Below, one piece after another: positions 1-11,796 of a DNA stretch of 64,000 bases. Below the pieces are notes generated by a model. That model had not been told where the DNA came from. It made no database searches and saw only the letters and a program-made list of their open reading frames with translations. The position numbers were made by a program, and so were the translations under genes. Position 1 is the stretch's first letter. Each line of letters starts with the position of its first letter. The stretch comes from Micromussa lordhowensis (Eukaryota; Cnidaria; Anthozoa; Scleractinia; Lobophylliidae), in the NCBI GenBank assembly GCA_964020085.1, contig OZ026603.1, positions 6,870,046 through 6,934,045 on the forward strand, written 5' to 3'.

Positions 1-207
1 GGAAATTGTAGTTAGAACATGATGGCATTGGCGCCAGGGTGTTTTTTCTGGCCTTCTTTTTGCAGTAGTTTCCCGTGGTCCCAACTTTGCAGAATTTCAG
101 AAAACGCGCGCTGGGGGTCCCCTTGGCAAATTTTACATAGCTCGGCTTCACGGGCACTTTAAGAGGCGCAGTTTGCAGCAAAATGTTCTGCTAGGTTGGC
201 ACTTCAA
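1..207. repeat. Example satellite monomer with internal landmarks
   Basis: This is the first complete unit and shows the general plan. Visible symmetric elements are the 8-bp palindrome TGGCGCCA at 29-36, a possible GCCAG/CTGGC hairpin (33-37 with 48-52, loop containing T6), CGCGCG at 105-110, GGGG-T-CCCC at 114-122, AAATTT at 128-133 (AAATTT is broken here by a g-to-t change giving aaatttta) and the near-palindrome AGCAAAATGTTCTGCT at 177-192. TTTGCAG occurs three times. Private changes in this copy are cccgtgg near 73 and gcgcag near 170; both recur in the copy starting at 5795, identifying the R1 pair. The choice of start is arbitrary because the array is periodic. Confidence 0.95.
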
Positions 208-1522
208 GGAAATCTTAGTTAGAACATGATGGCATTGGCGCCAGGGTGTTTTTTTCTGGCCTTCTTTTTGCAGTAGTTTCCCCTGGTCCCAACTTTGCAG
301 AATTTCAGAAAACGCGCGCTGGGGGTCCTCTTGGCAAATTTAACATAGCTCGGCTTCACGGGTACTTTAAGAGGCGCGGTTTGCAGCAAAATGTTCTGCT
401 AGGTTGGCACTTTAAGGAAATTGTAGTTAGAACATGATGGCATTGGCGCCAGGGTTTTTTTCTGGCCTTCTTTTTGCAGTAGTTTTCCCTGGTCACAACT
501 TTGCAGAATTTCAGAAAACGCGCGCTGGGGGTCCCCTTGGCAAATTTGACATAGCTCGGCTTCACGGGCACTTTAAGAGGCGCGGTTTGCAGCAAAATGT
601 TCTGCTAGGCTGGCACTTCAAGGAAATCCTAGTGAGAACATGATCGCATTGGCGCCAGGGTGTTTTTTCTGGCCTTCTTTTTGCAGTAGTTTCCCCTGGT
701 CCCAACTTTGCAGAATTTCAGAAAACGCGCGCTGGGGGTCCCCTTGGCAAATTTGACATAGCTCGGCTTCACGGGCACTTTAAGAGGCGCGGTTTGCAGC
801 AAAATGTTCTGCTAGGTTGGCACTTCAAGGAAATTCTAGTTGAAACATGATGGCATTGGCGCCAGGGTGTTTTTCTGGCCTTCATTTTGCAGTAGTTTCC
901 CCTGGTCCCAACTTTGCAGAATTTCAGAAAACGCGCGCTGGGGGTCCCCTTGGCAAATTTGACATAGCTCGGCTTCACGGGCACTTTAAGAGGCGCGGTT
1001 TGCAGCAAAATGTTTTGCTAGGTTGGCACTTTAAGGAAATTTTAGTTAGAACATGATGGCATTGGCTCCAGGGTGTTTTTTCTGGCCTTCTTTTTGCAGT
1101 AGTTTCCCCTGGTCCCAACTTTGCAGAATTTCAGAAAACGCGCGCTAGGGGTCCCCTTGGCAAATTTGACATAGCTCGGCTTCACGGGCACTTTAAGAGG
1201 CGCGGTTTGCAGCAAAATGTTCTGCTAGGTTGGCACTTCAAGGAAATTCTAGCCAGAACATGATGGCATTGGCGGCAGGGTGTTTTTTCTGGCCTTCTTT
1301 TTGCAGTAGTTTCCCCTGGTCCCAACTTTGCAGAATTTCAGAAAACGCGCGCTGGGGGTCCCCTTGGCAAATTTGACATAGCTCGGCTTCACGGGCACTT
1401 TAAGAGGCGCAGTTTGCAGCAAAATATTCTGCTAGGTTGGCACTTTAAGGAAATCCTAGTTAGAACATGATGGCATTGGTGCCAGGGTGTTTTTTCTGGC
1501 CTTCTTTTTGCAGTAGTTTCCC
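1..1522. repeat. R1 copy a (about 7.4 monomers)
   Basis: This segment matches 5795-7316 at a constant offset of 5794 bases (28 monomers minus 2 bases). Shared private variants include cccgtgg at 72, a T7 run at 247, gggtactttaag at 360, tagtgagaac with gatcgcatt at 632-648, ggctcc at 1065, gctagggg at 1145, tagccagaac at 1250, ggcggcagg at 1271 and aaaatattct at 1423. I found no difference up to 1522; base 1523 is g against c at 7317, after which the two diverge. The left end lies outside the window, so the duplicated piece may be longer. Confidence 0.9.
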
Positions 1523-4500
1523 GTGGTCCCAACTTTGCAGAATTTCAGAAAACGCGCGCTGGGGGTCCCCTTGGCAAATTTGACATAGCTTTGCTTCACG
1601 GGCACTTTAAGAGGCGCGGTTTGCAGCAAAATGTTTTGCTAGGTTGGCACTTTAGAGAAATCCTAGTTAGAACATGATGGCATTGGCGCCAGGGTGTTTT
1701 TTCTGGCCTTCTTTTTGCAGTAGTTTCCCCTGGTCCCAACTTTGCAGAATTTCAGAAAACGCGCGCTGGGGGTCCCCTTGGCAAATTTGACATAGCTCGG
1801 CTTCACGGGCACTTTAAGAGGCGCGGTTTGAAGCAAAATGTTTTGCTAGGTTGGCACTTTAAGAAAATCCTAGTTAAAACATGATGGCATTGGCGCCAGG
1901 GTGTTTTTTCTGGCCTTCTTTTTGCAGTAGTTTCCCCTGGTCCCAACTTTGCAGAATTTCAGAAAACGCGCGCTGGGGGTCCCCTTGGCAAATTTGACAT
2001 AGCTCGGCTTCACGGGCACTTTAAGAGGCGCGGTTTGCAGCAAAATGTTCTGCTAGGTTGGCACTTCAAGAAAATCGTAGTTAGAACATGATGGCATTGG
2101 CGCCAGGGTGTTTTTTCTGGCCTTCTTTTTGCAGTAGTTTCCCCTGGTCCCAACTTTGCAGAATTTCAGAAAACGCGCGCTGGGGGTCCCCTTGGCAAAT
2201 TTGACATAGCTCGGTTTCACGGGCACTTTAAGAGGCGCGGTTTGCAGCAAAATGTTGTGCTAGGTTGGCACTTCAAGGAAATCCTAGTTAAAACATGATG
2301 GCATTGGCATCAGGGTGTTTTTTCTGGCCTTCTTTTTGCAGTAGTTTCCCCTGGTCCCAACTTTGCAGAATTTCAGAAAACGCGCGCTGGGGGACCCCTT
2401 GGCAAATTTGACATAGCTCGGTTTCACGGGCAGTTTAAGAGGCGCGGTTTGCAGCAAAATGTTGTGCTAGGTTGGCACTTCAAGGAAATCCTAGTTAAAA
2501 CATGATGGCATTGGCGTCAGGATTTTTTTTCTGGCCTTCTTTTTGTAGTAGTTTCCCCTGGTCCCAACTTTGCAGAATTTCAGAAAACGCGCGCTGGGGG
2601 TCCCCTTGGCAAATTTGACATAGCTCGGCTTCACGGGCACTTTAAGAAGCGCGGTTTCCAGCAAAATGTTCTGCTAGGTTGGCACTTAAAGGAAATTTTA
2701 GTTAGAACATGATGGCATTGGCGCCAGGGTGTTTTTTCTGGGCTTCTTTTTGCAGTAGTTTCCCCTGGTCCCAACTTTGCAGAATTTCAGAAAACGCGCG
2801 CTGGGGGTCCCCTTGGCAAATTTGACATAGCTCGGCTTCACGGGCACTTTAAGAGGCGCGGTTTGCAGCAAAATGTTCTGCTAGGTTGGCACTTCAAGGA
2901 AATTTTAGTTAGAACATGATGGCATTGGCGCCAGGGTGTTTTTTCTGGCCTTCTTTTTGCAGTAGTTTCCCCTGGTCCCAACTTTGCAGAATTTCAGAAA
3001 ACGCGCGCTGGGGGTCCCCTTGGCAAATTTGACATAGCTCGGCTTCACGGGCACTTTAAGAGGCGCGGTTTGCAGCAAAATGTTCTGCTAGGTTGGCACT
3101 TTAAGGAAATCCTAGTTAAAACATGATGGCATTGGCGCCAGGGTGTTTTTTTTGGCCTTCTTTTTGCAGTAGTTTCCCCTGGTCCCAACTTTGCAGAATT
3201 TCAGAAAACGCGCGCTGGGGGTCCCCTTGGCAAATTTGACATAGCTCGGCTTCACGGGCACTTTAAGAGGCGCGGTTTCCAGCAAAATGTTCTGCTAGGT
3301 TGGCACTTCAAGGAAATCTTAGTTAGAACATGATGGCATTGGCGCCAGGGTGTTTTTTCTGGCCTTCTTTTTGCAGTAGTTTCCCCTGGTCCCAACTTTG
3401 CAGAATTTCAGAAAACGCGCGCTGGGGGTCCCCTTGGCAAATTTGACATAGCTCGGCTTCACGGGCACTTTAAGAGGCGCGGTTTGCAGCAAAATGTTGT
3501 GCTAGGTTGGCACTTTAAGGAAATCGTAGTTAGAACATGATGGCATTGGCGCCAGGGTGTTTTTTTTGGCCTTCTTTTGTCAGGAGTTTCCCCACGTCCC
3601 AACTTTGCAGAATTTCAGAAAACGCGCGCTGGGGGTCCCCTTGGCAAATTTGACATAGCTCGGCTTCACGGGCACTTTAAGAGGCGCGGTTTGCAGCAAA
3701 ATGTTTTGCTAGGTTGGCACTTCAAGGAAATCGTAGTTAAAACATGATGGCATTGGCGCCAGGGTGTTTTTTCTGGCCTTCTTTTTGCAGTAGTTTCCCC
3801 TGGTCCCAACTTTGCAGAATTTCAGAAAACGCGCGCTGGGGGTCCCCTTGGCAAATTTGACATAGCTCGGCTTCACGGGCACTTTAAGAGGCGCGGTTTG
3901 CAGCAAAATGTTCTGCTAGGTTGGCACTTTAAGGAAATCCTAGTTAAAACATGATGGCATTGGCGCCAGGGTGTTTTTTCTGGCCTTCTTTTTGCAGTAG
4001 TTTCCCCTGGTCCCAACTTTGCAGAATTTCAGAAAACGCGCGCTGGGGGTCCCCTTGGCAAATTTGACATAGCTCGGGTTCACGGGCACTTTAAGAGGCG
4101 CGGTTTGCAGCAAAATGTTCTGCTAGGTTGGCACTTTAAGGAAATCTTAGTTAGAACATGATGGCATTGGCGCCAGGGTGTTTTTTCTGGCCTCCTTTTT
4201 GCAGTAGTTTCCCCTGGTCCCAACTTTGCAGAATTTCAGAAAACGCGCGCTGGGGGTCCCCTTGGCAAATTTGACATAGCTCGGCTTCACGGGCACTTTA
4301 AGAGGCGCGGTTTGCAGCAAAATGTTCTGCTAGGTTGGCACTTCAAGGAAATCCTAGTTAAAACATGATGGCATTTGCGCCATGGTGTTTTTTTTGGCCT
4401 TCTTTTTGCAGTAGTTTCCCCTGCTCCCAACTTTGCAGAATTTCAGAAAACGCGCGCTGGGGGTCCCCTTGGCAAATTTGATATAGCTCGGCTTCACGGG

Positions 4501-5794
4501 CACTTTAAGAGGCGCGGTTTGCAGCAAAATGTTCTGCTAGGTTGGCATTTGAAGGAAATCCTAGTTAGAACATGATGGCATTGGCGCCAGGGTGTTTTTT
4601 CTGGCCTTCTTTTTGCAGTAGTTTCCCCTGGTCCCAACTTTGCAGAATTTCAGAAAACGCGCGCTGGGGGTCCCCTTGGCAAATTTGACATAGCTCGGCT
4701 TCACGGGCACTTTAAGAGGCGCGGTTTGCAGCAAAATGTTCTGCTAGGTTAGCATTTTAAGGAAATGCTAGTTAGAACATGATGGCATTGGCGCCAGGGT
4801 GTTTTTTCTGGCCTTCTTTTTGCAGTAGTTTCCCCTGGTCCCAACTTTGCAGAATTTCAGAAAACGCGCGCTGGGGGTCCCCTTGGCAAATTTGACATAG
4901 CTCGGCTTCACGGGCACTTTAAGAGGCGCGGTTTGCAGCAAAATGTTTTGCTAGGTTGGCACTTCAAGGAAATCTTAGTTAGAACATGATGGCATTGGCG
5001 CCAGGGTGTTTTTTCTGGCCTTCGTTTTGCAGTAGTTTTCCCTGGTCACAACTTTGCAGAATTTCAGAAAACGCGCGCTGGGGGTCCCCTTGGCAAATTT
5101 GACATAGCTCGGCTTCGCGGGCACTTTAAGAGGCGCGGTTTGCAGCAAAATGTTTTGCTAGGTTGGCACTTTAAGGAAATTCTAGTTAGAACATGATGGC
5201 ATTGGCGCCAGGGTGTTTTTTCTGTCCTTCTTTTTGCAGTAGTTTCCCCTGGTCCCAACTTTGCAGAATTTCAGAAAACGCGCGCTGGGGGTCCCCTTGG
5301 CAAATTTGACATAGCTCGGCTTCACGGGCACTTTAAGAGGCGCGGTTTGCAGCAAAATGTTCTGCTAGGTTGGCACTTGAAGGAAATCTTAGTTAGAACA
5401 TGATGGCATTGGCGCCAGGGTTTTTTTCTGGCCTTCTTTTTGCAGTAGTTTCCCCTGGTCCCAACTTTGCAGAATTTCAGAAAACGCGCGCTGGGGGTCC
5501 CCTTGGCAAATTTGACATAGCGCGGCTTCACGGGCACTTTAAGAGGCGCGGTTTGCAGCAAAATGTTTTGCTAGGTTGGCACTTTAAGGAAATTCCAGTT
5601 AGAACATGATGGCATTGGCCCCAGGGTGTTTTTTTTGGCCTTCTTTTTGCAGTAGTTTCCCCTGGTCCCAACTTTGCAGAATTTCAGAAAACGCGCGCTG
5701 GGGGTCCCCTTGGCAAATTTGACATAGCTCGGCTTCACGGGCACTTTAAGAGGCGCGGTTTGCAGCAAAATGTTCTGCTAGGTTGGCACTTTAA
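1523..5794. repeat. Satellite monomers between the R1 copies
   Basis: About 20 ordinary monomers without a long internal duplication that I could find. Local variants include a neighbouring pair carrying gtttcacggg (2214 and 2421), gtgcta in place of ctgcta (2255, 2463, 3498), altered TGGCGCCA palindromes (gcatcagg at 2307, gcgtcagg at 2514) and one unusual monomer at about 3531-3737 with ttttgtcagg and ccccacgtccc. The last resembles a variant seen otherwise only near 55 and 58 kb. No gene or non-satellite sequence is present. Confidence 0.9.
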
Positions 5795-7316
5795 GGAAAT
5801 TGTAGTTAGAACATGATGGCATTGGCGCCAGGGTGTTTTTTCTGGCCTTCTTTTTGCAGTAGTTTCCCGTGGTCCCAACTTTGCAGAATTTCAGAAAACG
5901 CGCGCTGGGGGTCCCCTTGGCAAATTTTACATAGCTCGGCTTCACGGGCACTTTAAGAGGCGCAGTTTGCAGCAAAATGTTCTGCTAGGTTGGCACTTCA
6001 AGGAAATCTTAGTTAGAACATGATGGCATTGGCGCCAGGGTGTTTTTTTCTGGCCTTCTTTTTGCAGTAGTTTCCCCTGGTCCCAACTTTGCAGAATTTC
6101 AGAAAACGCGCGCTGGGGGTCCTCTTGGCAAATTTAACATAGCTCGGCTTCACGGGTACTTTAAGAGGCGCGGTTTGCAGCAAAATGTTCTGCTAGGTTG
6201 GCACTTTAAGGAAATTGTAGTTAGAACATGATGGCATTGGCGCCAGGGTTTTTTTCTGGCCTTCTTTTTGCAGTAGTTTTCCCTGGTCACAACTTTGCAG
6301 AATTTCAGAAAACGCGCGCTGGGGGTCCCCTTGGCAAATTTGACATAGCTCGGCTTCACGGGCACTTTAAGAGGCGCGGTTTGCAGCAAAATGTTCTGCT
6401 AGGCTGGCACTTCAAGGAAATCCTAGTGAGAACATGATCGCATTGGCGCCAGGGTGTTTTTTCTGGCCTTCTTTTTGCAGTAGTTTCCCCTGGTCCCAAC
6501 TTTGCAGAATTTCAGAAAACGCGCGCTGGGGGTCCCCTTGGCAAATTTGACATAGCTCGGCTTCACGGGCACTTTAAGAGGCGCGGTTTGCAGCAAAATG
6601 TTCTGCTAGGTTGGCACTTCAAGGAAATTCTAGTTGAAACATGATGGCATTGGCGCCAGGGTGTTTTTCTGGCCTTCATTTTGCAGTAGTTTCCCCTGGT
6701 CCCAACTTTGCAGAATTTCAGAAAACGCGCGCTGGGGGTCCCCTTGGCAAATTTGACATAGCTCGGCTTCACGGGCACTTTAAGAGGCGCGGTTTGCAGC
6801 AAAATGTTTTGCTAGGTTGGCACTTTAAGGAAATTTTAGTTAGAACATGATGGCATTGGCTCCAGGGTGTTTTTTCTGGCCTTCTTTTTGCAGTAGTTTC
6901 CCCTGGTCCCAACTTTGCAGAATTTCAGAAAACGCGCGCTAGGGGTCCCCTTGGCAAATTTGACATAGCTCGGCTTCACGGGCACTTTAAGAGGCGCGGT
7001 TTGCAGCAAAATGTTCTGCTAGGTTGGCACTTCAAGGAAATTCTAGCCAGAACATGATGGCATTGGCGGCAGGGTGTTTTTTCTGGCCTTCTTTTTGCAG
7101 TAGTTTCCCCTGGTCCCAACTTTGCAGAATTTCAGAAAACGCGCGCTGGGGGTCCCCTTGGCAAATTTGACATAGCTCGGCTTCACGGGCACTTTAAGAG
7201 GCGCAGTTTGCAGCAAAATATTCTGCTAGGTTGGCACTTTAAGGAAATCCTAGTTAGAACATGATGGCATTGGTGCCAGGGTGTTTTTTCTGGCCTTCTT
7301 TTTGCAGTAGTTTCCC
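5795..7316. repeat. R1 copy b
   Basis: Second copy of the segment at 1-1522, with the same chain of private variants, for example tagtgagaac/gatcgcatt near 6426-6442 and tagccagaac near 7044. The identity despite 28 monomers of separation suggests a recent copy event: either one arm of a 28-monomer higher-order repeat whose rest has been remodelled, or a conversion tract. The match stops at 7317. Confidence 0.9.
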
Positions 7317-10300
7317 CTGGTCCCAACTTTGCAGAATTTCAGAAAACGCGCGCTGGGGGTCCCCTTGGCAAATTTGACATAGCTCGGCTTCACGGGCACT
7401 TTAAGAGGCGCGGTTTGCAGCAAAATGTTCTGCTAGGTTGGCACTTCAAGGAAATTCTAGTTAGAACATGATGGCATTGGCGCCAGGGTGTTTTTTCTGG
7501 CCTTCTTTTTGCAGTAGTTTCCCCTGGTCCCAACTTTGCAGAATTTCAGAAAACGCGCGCTGGGGGTCCCCTTGGCAAATTTGACATAGCTCGGCTTCAC
7601 GGGCACTTTAAGAGGCGCGGTTTGCAGCAAAATGTTTTGCTAGGTTGGCACTTTAAGGAAATCCTAGCTAGAACATGATGGCATTGGCGCCAGGGTGTTT
7701 TTTCTGGCCTTCTTTTTGCAGTAGTTTCCCCTGGTCCCAACTTTGCAGAATTTCAGAAAACGCGCGCTGGGGGTCCCCTTGGCAAATTTGACATAGCTCG
7801 GCTTCACGGGCACTTTAAGAGGCGCGGTTTGCAGCAAAACGTTCTGCTAGGTTGGCACTTTAAGGAAATTTTAGTTAGAACATAATGGCATTGACGCCAG
7901 GGTGTTTTTTTTGGCCTTCTTTTTGCAGTAGTTTCCCCTGGTCCCAACTTTGCAGAATTTCAGAAAACGCGCGCTGGGGGTCCCCTTGGCAAATTTGACA
8001 TAGCTCGGCTTCACGGGCACTTTAAGAGGCGCGGTTTGCAGCAAAATGTTCTGCTAGGTTGGCACTTCAAGGAAATTTTAGTTAAAACATGATGGCATTG
8101 GCGCCAGGGTGTTTTTTCTGGCCTTCTTTTTGCAGTAGTTTCCCCTGGTCCCAACTGTGCAGAATTTCAGAAAACGCGCGCTGGGGGTCCCCTTGGCAAA
8201 TTTGACATAGCTCGGCTTCACGGGCACTTTAAGAGGCGCGGTTTGCAGCAAAATGTTCTGCTAGGTTGGCACTTGAAGGAAATCCTTGTTAGAACATGAT
8301 GGCATTGGCGCCAGGGTGTTTTTTCTGGCCTTCTTTTTGCAGTAGTTTCCCCTGGTCCCAACTTTGCAGAATTTCAGAAAACGCGCGCTGGGGGTCCCCT
8401 TGGCAAATTTGACATAGCTCGGCTTCACGGGCACTTTAAGAGGCGCGGTTTGCAGCAAAATGTTTTGCTAGGTTGGCACTTCAAGGAAATTGTAGTTAGA
8501 ACATGATGGCAATGGCGCCAGGGTGTTTTTTCTGGCCTTCTTTTTGCAGTAGTTTCCCCTGGTCCCAACTTTGCAGAATTTCAGAAAACGCGCGCTGGGG
8601 GTCCCATTGGCAAGTTTGACATAGCTCGGCTTCACGGGCACTTTAAGAGGCGCGGTTTGCAGCAAAATGTTCTGCTAGGTTGGCACTTGAAGGAAATCTT
8701 AGTTAGAACATGATGGCATTGGCGCCAGGGTGTTTTTTTCTGGCCTTCTTGTTGCAGTAGTTTCCCCTGGTCCCAACTTTGCAGAATTTCAGAAAACGCG
8801 CGCTGGGGGTCCCCTTGGCAAATTTGACATAGCTCGGCTTCACGGGCACTTTAAGAGGCGCGGTTTGCAGCAAAATGTTTTGCTAGGTTGGCACTTCAAG
8901 GAAATCTAGTTAGAACATGATGGCATTGGCGCCAGGGTGTTTTTTCTGGCCTTCTTTTTGCAGTAGTTTCCCCTGGTCCCAACTTTGCAGAATTTCAGAA
9001 AACGCGCGCTGGGGGTCCCCTTGGCAAATTTGACATAGCTCGGCTTCACGGGCACTTTAAGAGGCGCGGTTTGCAGCAAAATGTTTTGCTAGGTTGGCAC
9101 TTTAAGGTAATGTTAGTTAGAACATGATGGCATTGGCGCCAGGGTGTTTTTTCTGGCCTTCTTTTTGCAGTAGTTTCCCCTGGTCCCAACTTTGCAGAAT
9201 TTCAGAAAACGCGCGCTGGGGGTCCCCTTGGCAAATTTGACATAGCTAGGCTTCACGGGCACTTTAAGAGGCGCGAATTGCCGCAAAATGTTCTGCTAGG
9301 TTGGCACTCTAAGGAAATTCTAGTTAGAACATGATGGCATTGGCGCCAGGGTGTTTTTTCTGGCCTTCTTTTTGCAGTAGTTTCCACTGGTCCCAACTTT
9401 GCAGAATTTCAGAAAACGCGCGCTGGGGGTCCCCTTGGCAAATTTGACATAGCTCGGCTTCACGGGCACTTTAAGAGGCGCGGTTTCCAGCAAAATGGTC
9501 TGCTAGGTTGGCACTTTAAGAAAATGCTAGTTAGAACATGATGGCATTGGCGCCAGGGTGTTTTTTCTGGCCTTCTTTTTGCAGTAGTTTCCCCTGGTCC
9601 CAACTTTGCAGAATTTCAGAAAACGCGCGCTGGGGGTCCCCTTGGCAAATTTGACATACCTCGGCTTCACGGGCACTTTAAGAGGCGCGGTTTGCAGCAA
9701 AATGTTCTGCTAGGTTGGCACTTCAAGGAAATGCTATTTAAAACATGATGGCATTGGCGCCAGGGTGTTTTTTCTGGCCTTCTTTTTGCAGTAGTTTCCC
9801 CTGGTCCCAACTTTGCAGAATTTCAGAAAACGCGCGCTGGGGGTCCCCTTGGCAAATTTGACATAGCTCGGCTTCACGGGCACTTTAAGAGGCGAGGTTT
9901 GCAGCAAAATGTTCTGCTAGGTTGGCACTTCAAGGAAATTCTAGTTAGAACATGATGGCATTGGGGCCAGGGTGTTTTTTCTGGCCTTCTTTTTGCAGTA
10001 GTTTCCCCTGGTCCCAACTTTGCAGAATTTCAGAAAACGCGCGCTGGGGGTCCCCTTGGCAAATTTGACATAGCTCGGCTTCACGGGCACTTTAAGAGGC
10101 GCGGTTTGCAGCAAAATGTTCTGCTAGGTTGGCACTTTAAGGAAATCCTAGTTAGAACATGATGGCATTGGCGCCAGGGTGTTTTTTCTGGCCTTCTTTT
10201 TGCAGTAGTTTCCCCTGGTCCCAACTTTGCAGAATTTCAGAAAACGCGCGCTGGGGGTCCCCTTGGCAAATTTGACATAGCTAGGCTTCACGGGCACTTT

Positions 10301-11796
10301 AAGAGGCGCGGTTTGCCGCAAAATGTTTTGCTAGGTTGGCACTTTAAGGAAATTCTAGTTAGAACATGATGGCATTGGCGCCAGGGTGTTTTTTCTGGCC
10401 TTCTTTTTGCAGTAGTTTCCCCTGGTCCCAACTTTGCAGAATTTCAGAAAACGCGCGCTGGGGTCCCCTTGGCAAATTTGACATAGCTCGGCTTCACGGG
10501 CACTTTAAGAGGCGCGGTTTGCAGCAAAATGTTCTGCTAGGTTGGCACTTTAAGGAAATGCAACTTAGAACATGATGGCATTGGCGCCAGGGTGTTTTTT
10601 CTGGCCTTCTTTTTGCAGTAGTTTCCCCTGGTCCCAACTTTGCAGAATTTCAGAAAACGCGCGCTGGGGGTCCCCTTGGCAAATTTGACATAGCTCGGCT
10701 TCACGGGCACTTTAAGAGGCGCGGTTTGCAGCAAAATGTTCTGCTAGGTTGGCACTTTAAGAAAATCTTAGTTAAAACATGATGACATTGGCGCCAGGGT
10801 GTTTTTTCTGGCCTTCTTTTTGCAGTAGTTTCCCCTGGTCCCAACTTTGCAGAATTTCAGAAAACGCGCGCTGGAGGTCCCCTTGGCAAATTTGACATAG
10901 CTCGGCTTCACGGGCAGTTTAAGAGGCGCGGTTTGCAGCAAAATGTTCTGCTAGGTTGGCACTTCAAGGAAATTCTAGTTAGAACATGATGGCATTGGCG
11001 CCAGGGTGTTTTTTCTGGCCTTCTTTTTGCAGTAGTTTCCCCTGGTCCCAACTTTGCAGAATTTCAGAAAACGCGCGCTGGGGGTCCCCTTGGCAAATTT
11101 GACATAGCTCGGCTTCACGGGCACTTTAAGAGGCGCGGTTTGCAGCAAAATGTTCTGCTAGGTTGGCACTTGAAGGAAATCTTAGTTAGAACATGATGGC
11201 ATTGGCGCCAGGGTGTTTTTTCTGGCCTTCTTTTTGCAGTAGTTTCCCCTGGTCCCAACTTTGCAGAATTTCAGAAAACGCGCGCTGGGGGTCCCCTTGG
11301 CAAATTTGACATAGCTCGGCTTCACGGGCACTTTAAGAGGCGCGGTTTGCAGCAAAATGTTCTGCTAGGTTGGCACTTTAAGGAAATCTTAGTTAAAACA
11401 TGATGGCATTGGCGCCAGGGTGTTTTTTCCGGCCTTCTTTTTGCAGTAGTTTCCCCTGGTCCCAACTTTGCAGAATTTCAGAAAACGCGCGCTGGGGGTC
11501 CCCTTGGCAAATTTGACATAGCTCGGCTTCACGGGCACTTTAAGAGGCGCGGTTTGCAGCAAAATGTCGTGCTAGGTTGGCACTTGAAGGAAATTCTAGT
11601 TAGAACATGATGGCATTGGCGCCAGGGTGTTTTTTTCTGGCCTTCTTTTTGCAGTAGTTTCCCCTGGTCCCAACTTTGCAGAATTTCAGAAAACGCGCGC
11701 TGGGGGTCCCCTTGGCAAATTTGACATAGCTCGGCTTCACGGGCACTTTAAGAGGCGCGGTTTGCAGCAAAATGTTCTGCTAGGTTGGCACTTTAA
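7317..11796. repeat. Satellite stretch with weak 5-monomer periodicity
   Basis: About 22 monomers with no long near-identical duplicate found in the window. Two monomers share gctaggcttcac plus a gccgcaaaa change (9246 and 10281), 1035 bases or 5 monomers apart, and are otherwise diverged, suggesting an older 5-monomer unit. Other private changes are cataatggcattgacgcc near 7882, caatggcgcc near 8510, a gcgaattgccgc copy near 9274 and a one-base loss in the G run near 10460. No gene seen. Confidence 0.85.

Noticed and set aside
33..52. RNA hairpin GCCAG/CTGGC with T6 in the loop as a Pol III or small-RNA element
   Set aside because: A five-pair stem is weak and no convincing A box or B box accompanies it. 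It may be a chance feature.
36..110. Phased A/T tracts giving curved DNA
   Set aside because: T6, T5, TTT and A4 runs exist, but spacings of about 11-17 bases are not a consistent helical phase. A curvature calculation would be needed.
113..122. G-quadruplex or terminator at GGGGGTCCCC
   Set aside because: Only one long G run per monomer, so no quadruplex motif. The short stem is not followed by a T run and there is no gene to terminate.
139..155. CENP-B box in the agctcggcttcacgggc segment
   Set aside because: The canonical pattern needs TTCG, four bases, A, two bases, CGGG. Here CGGG is present, but the left half is ctcg and the spacing is one base short with no A in place. A degenerate resemblance only.
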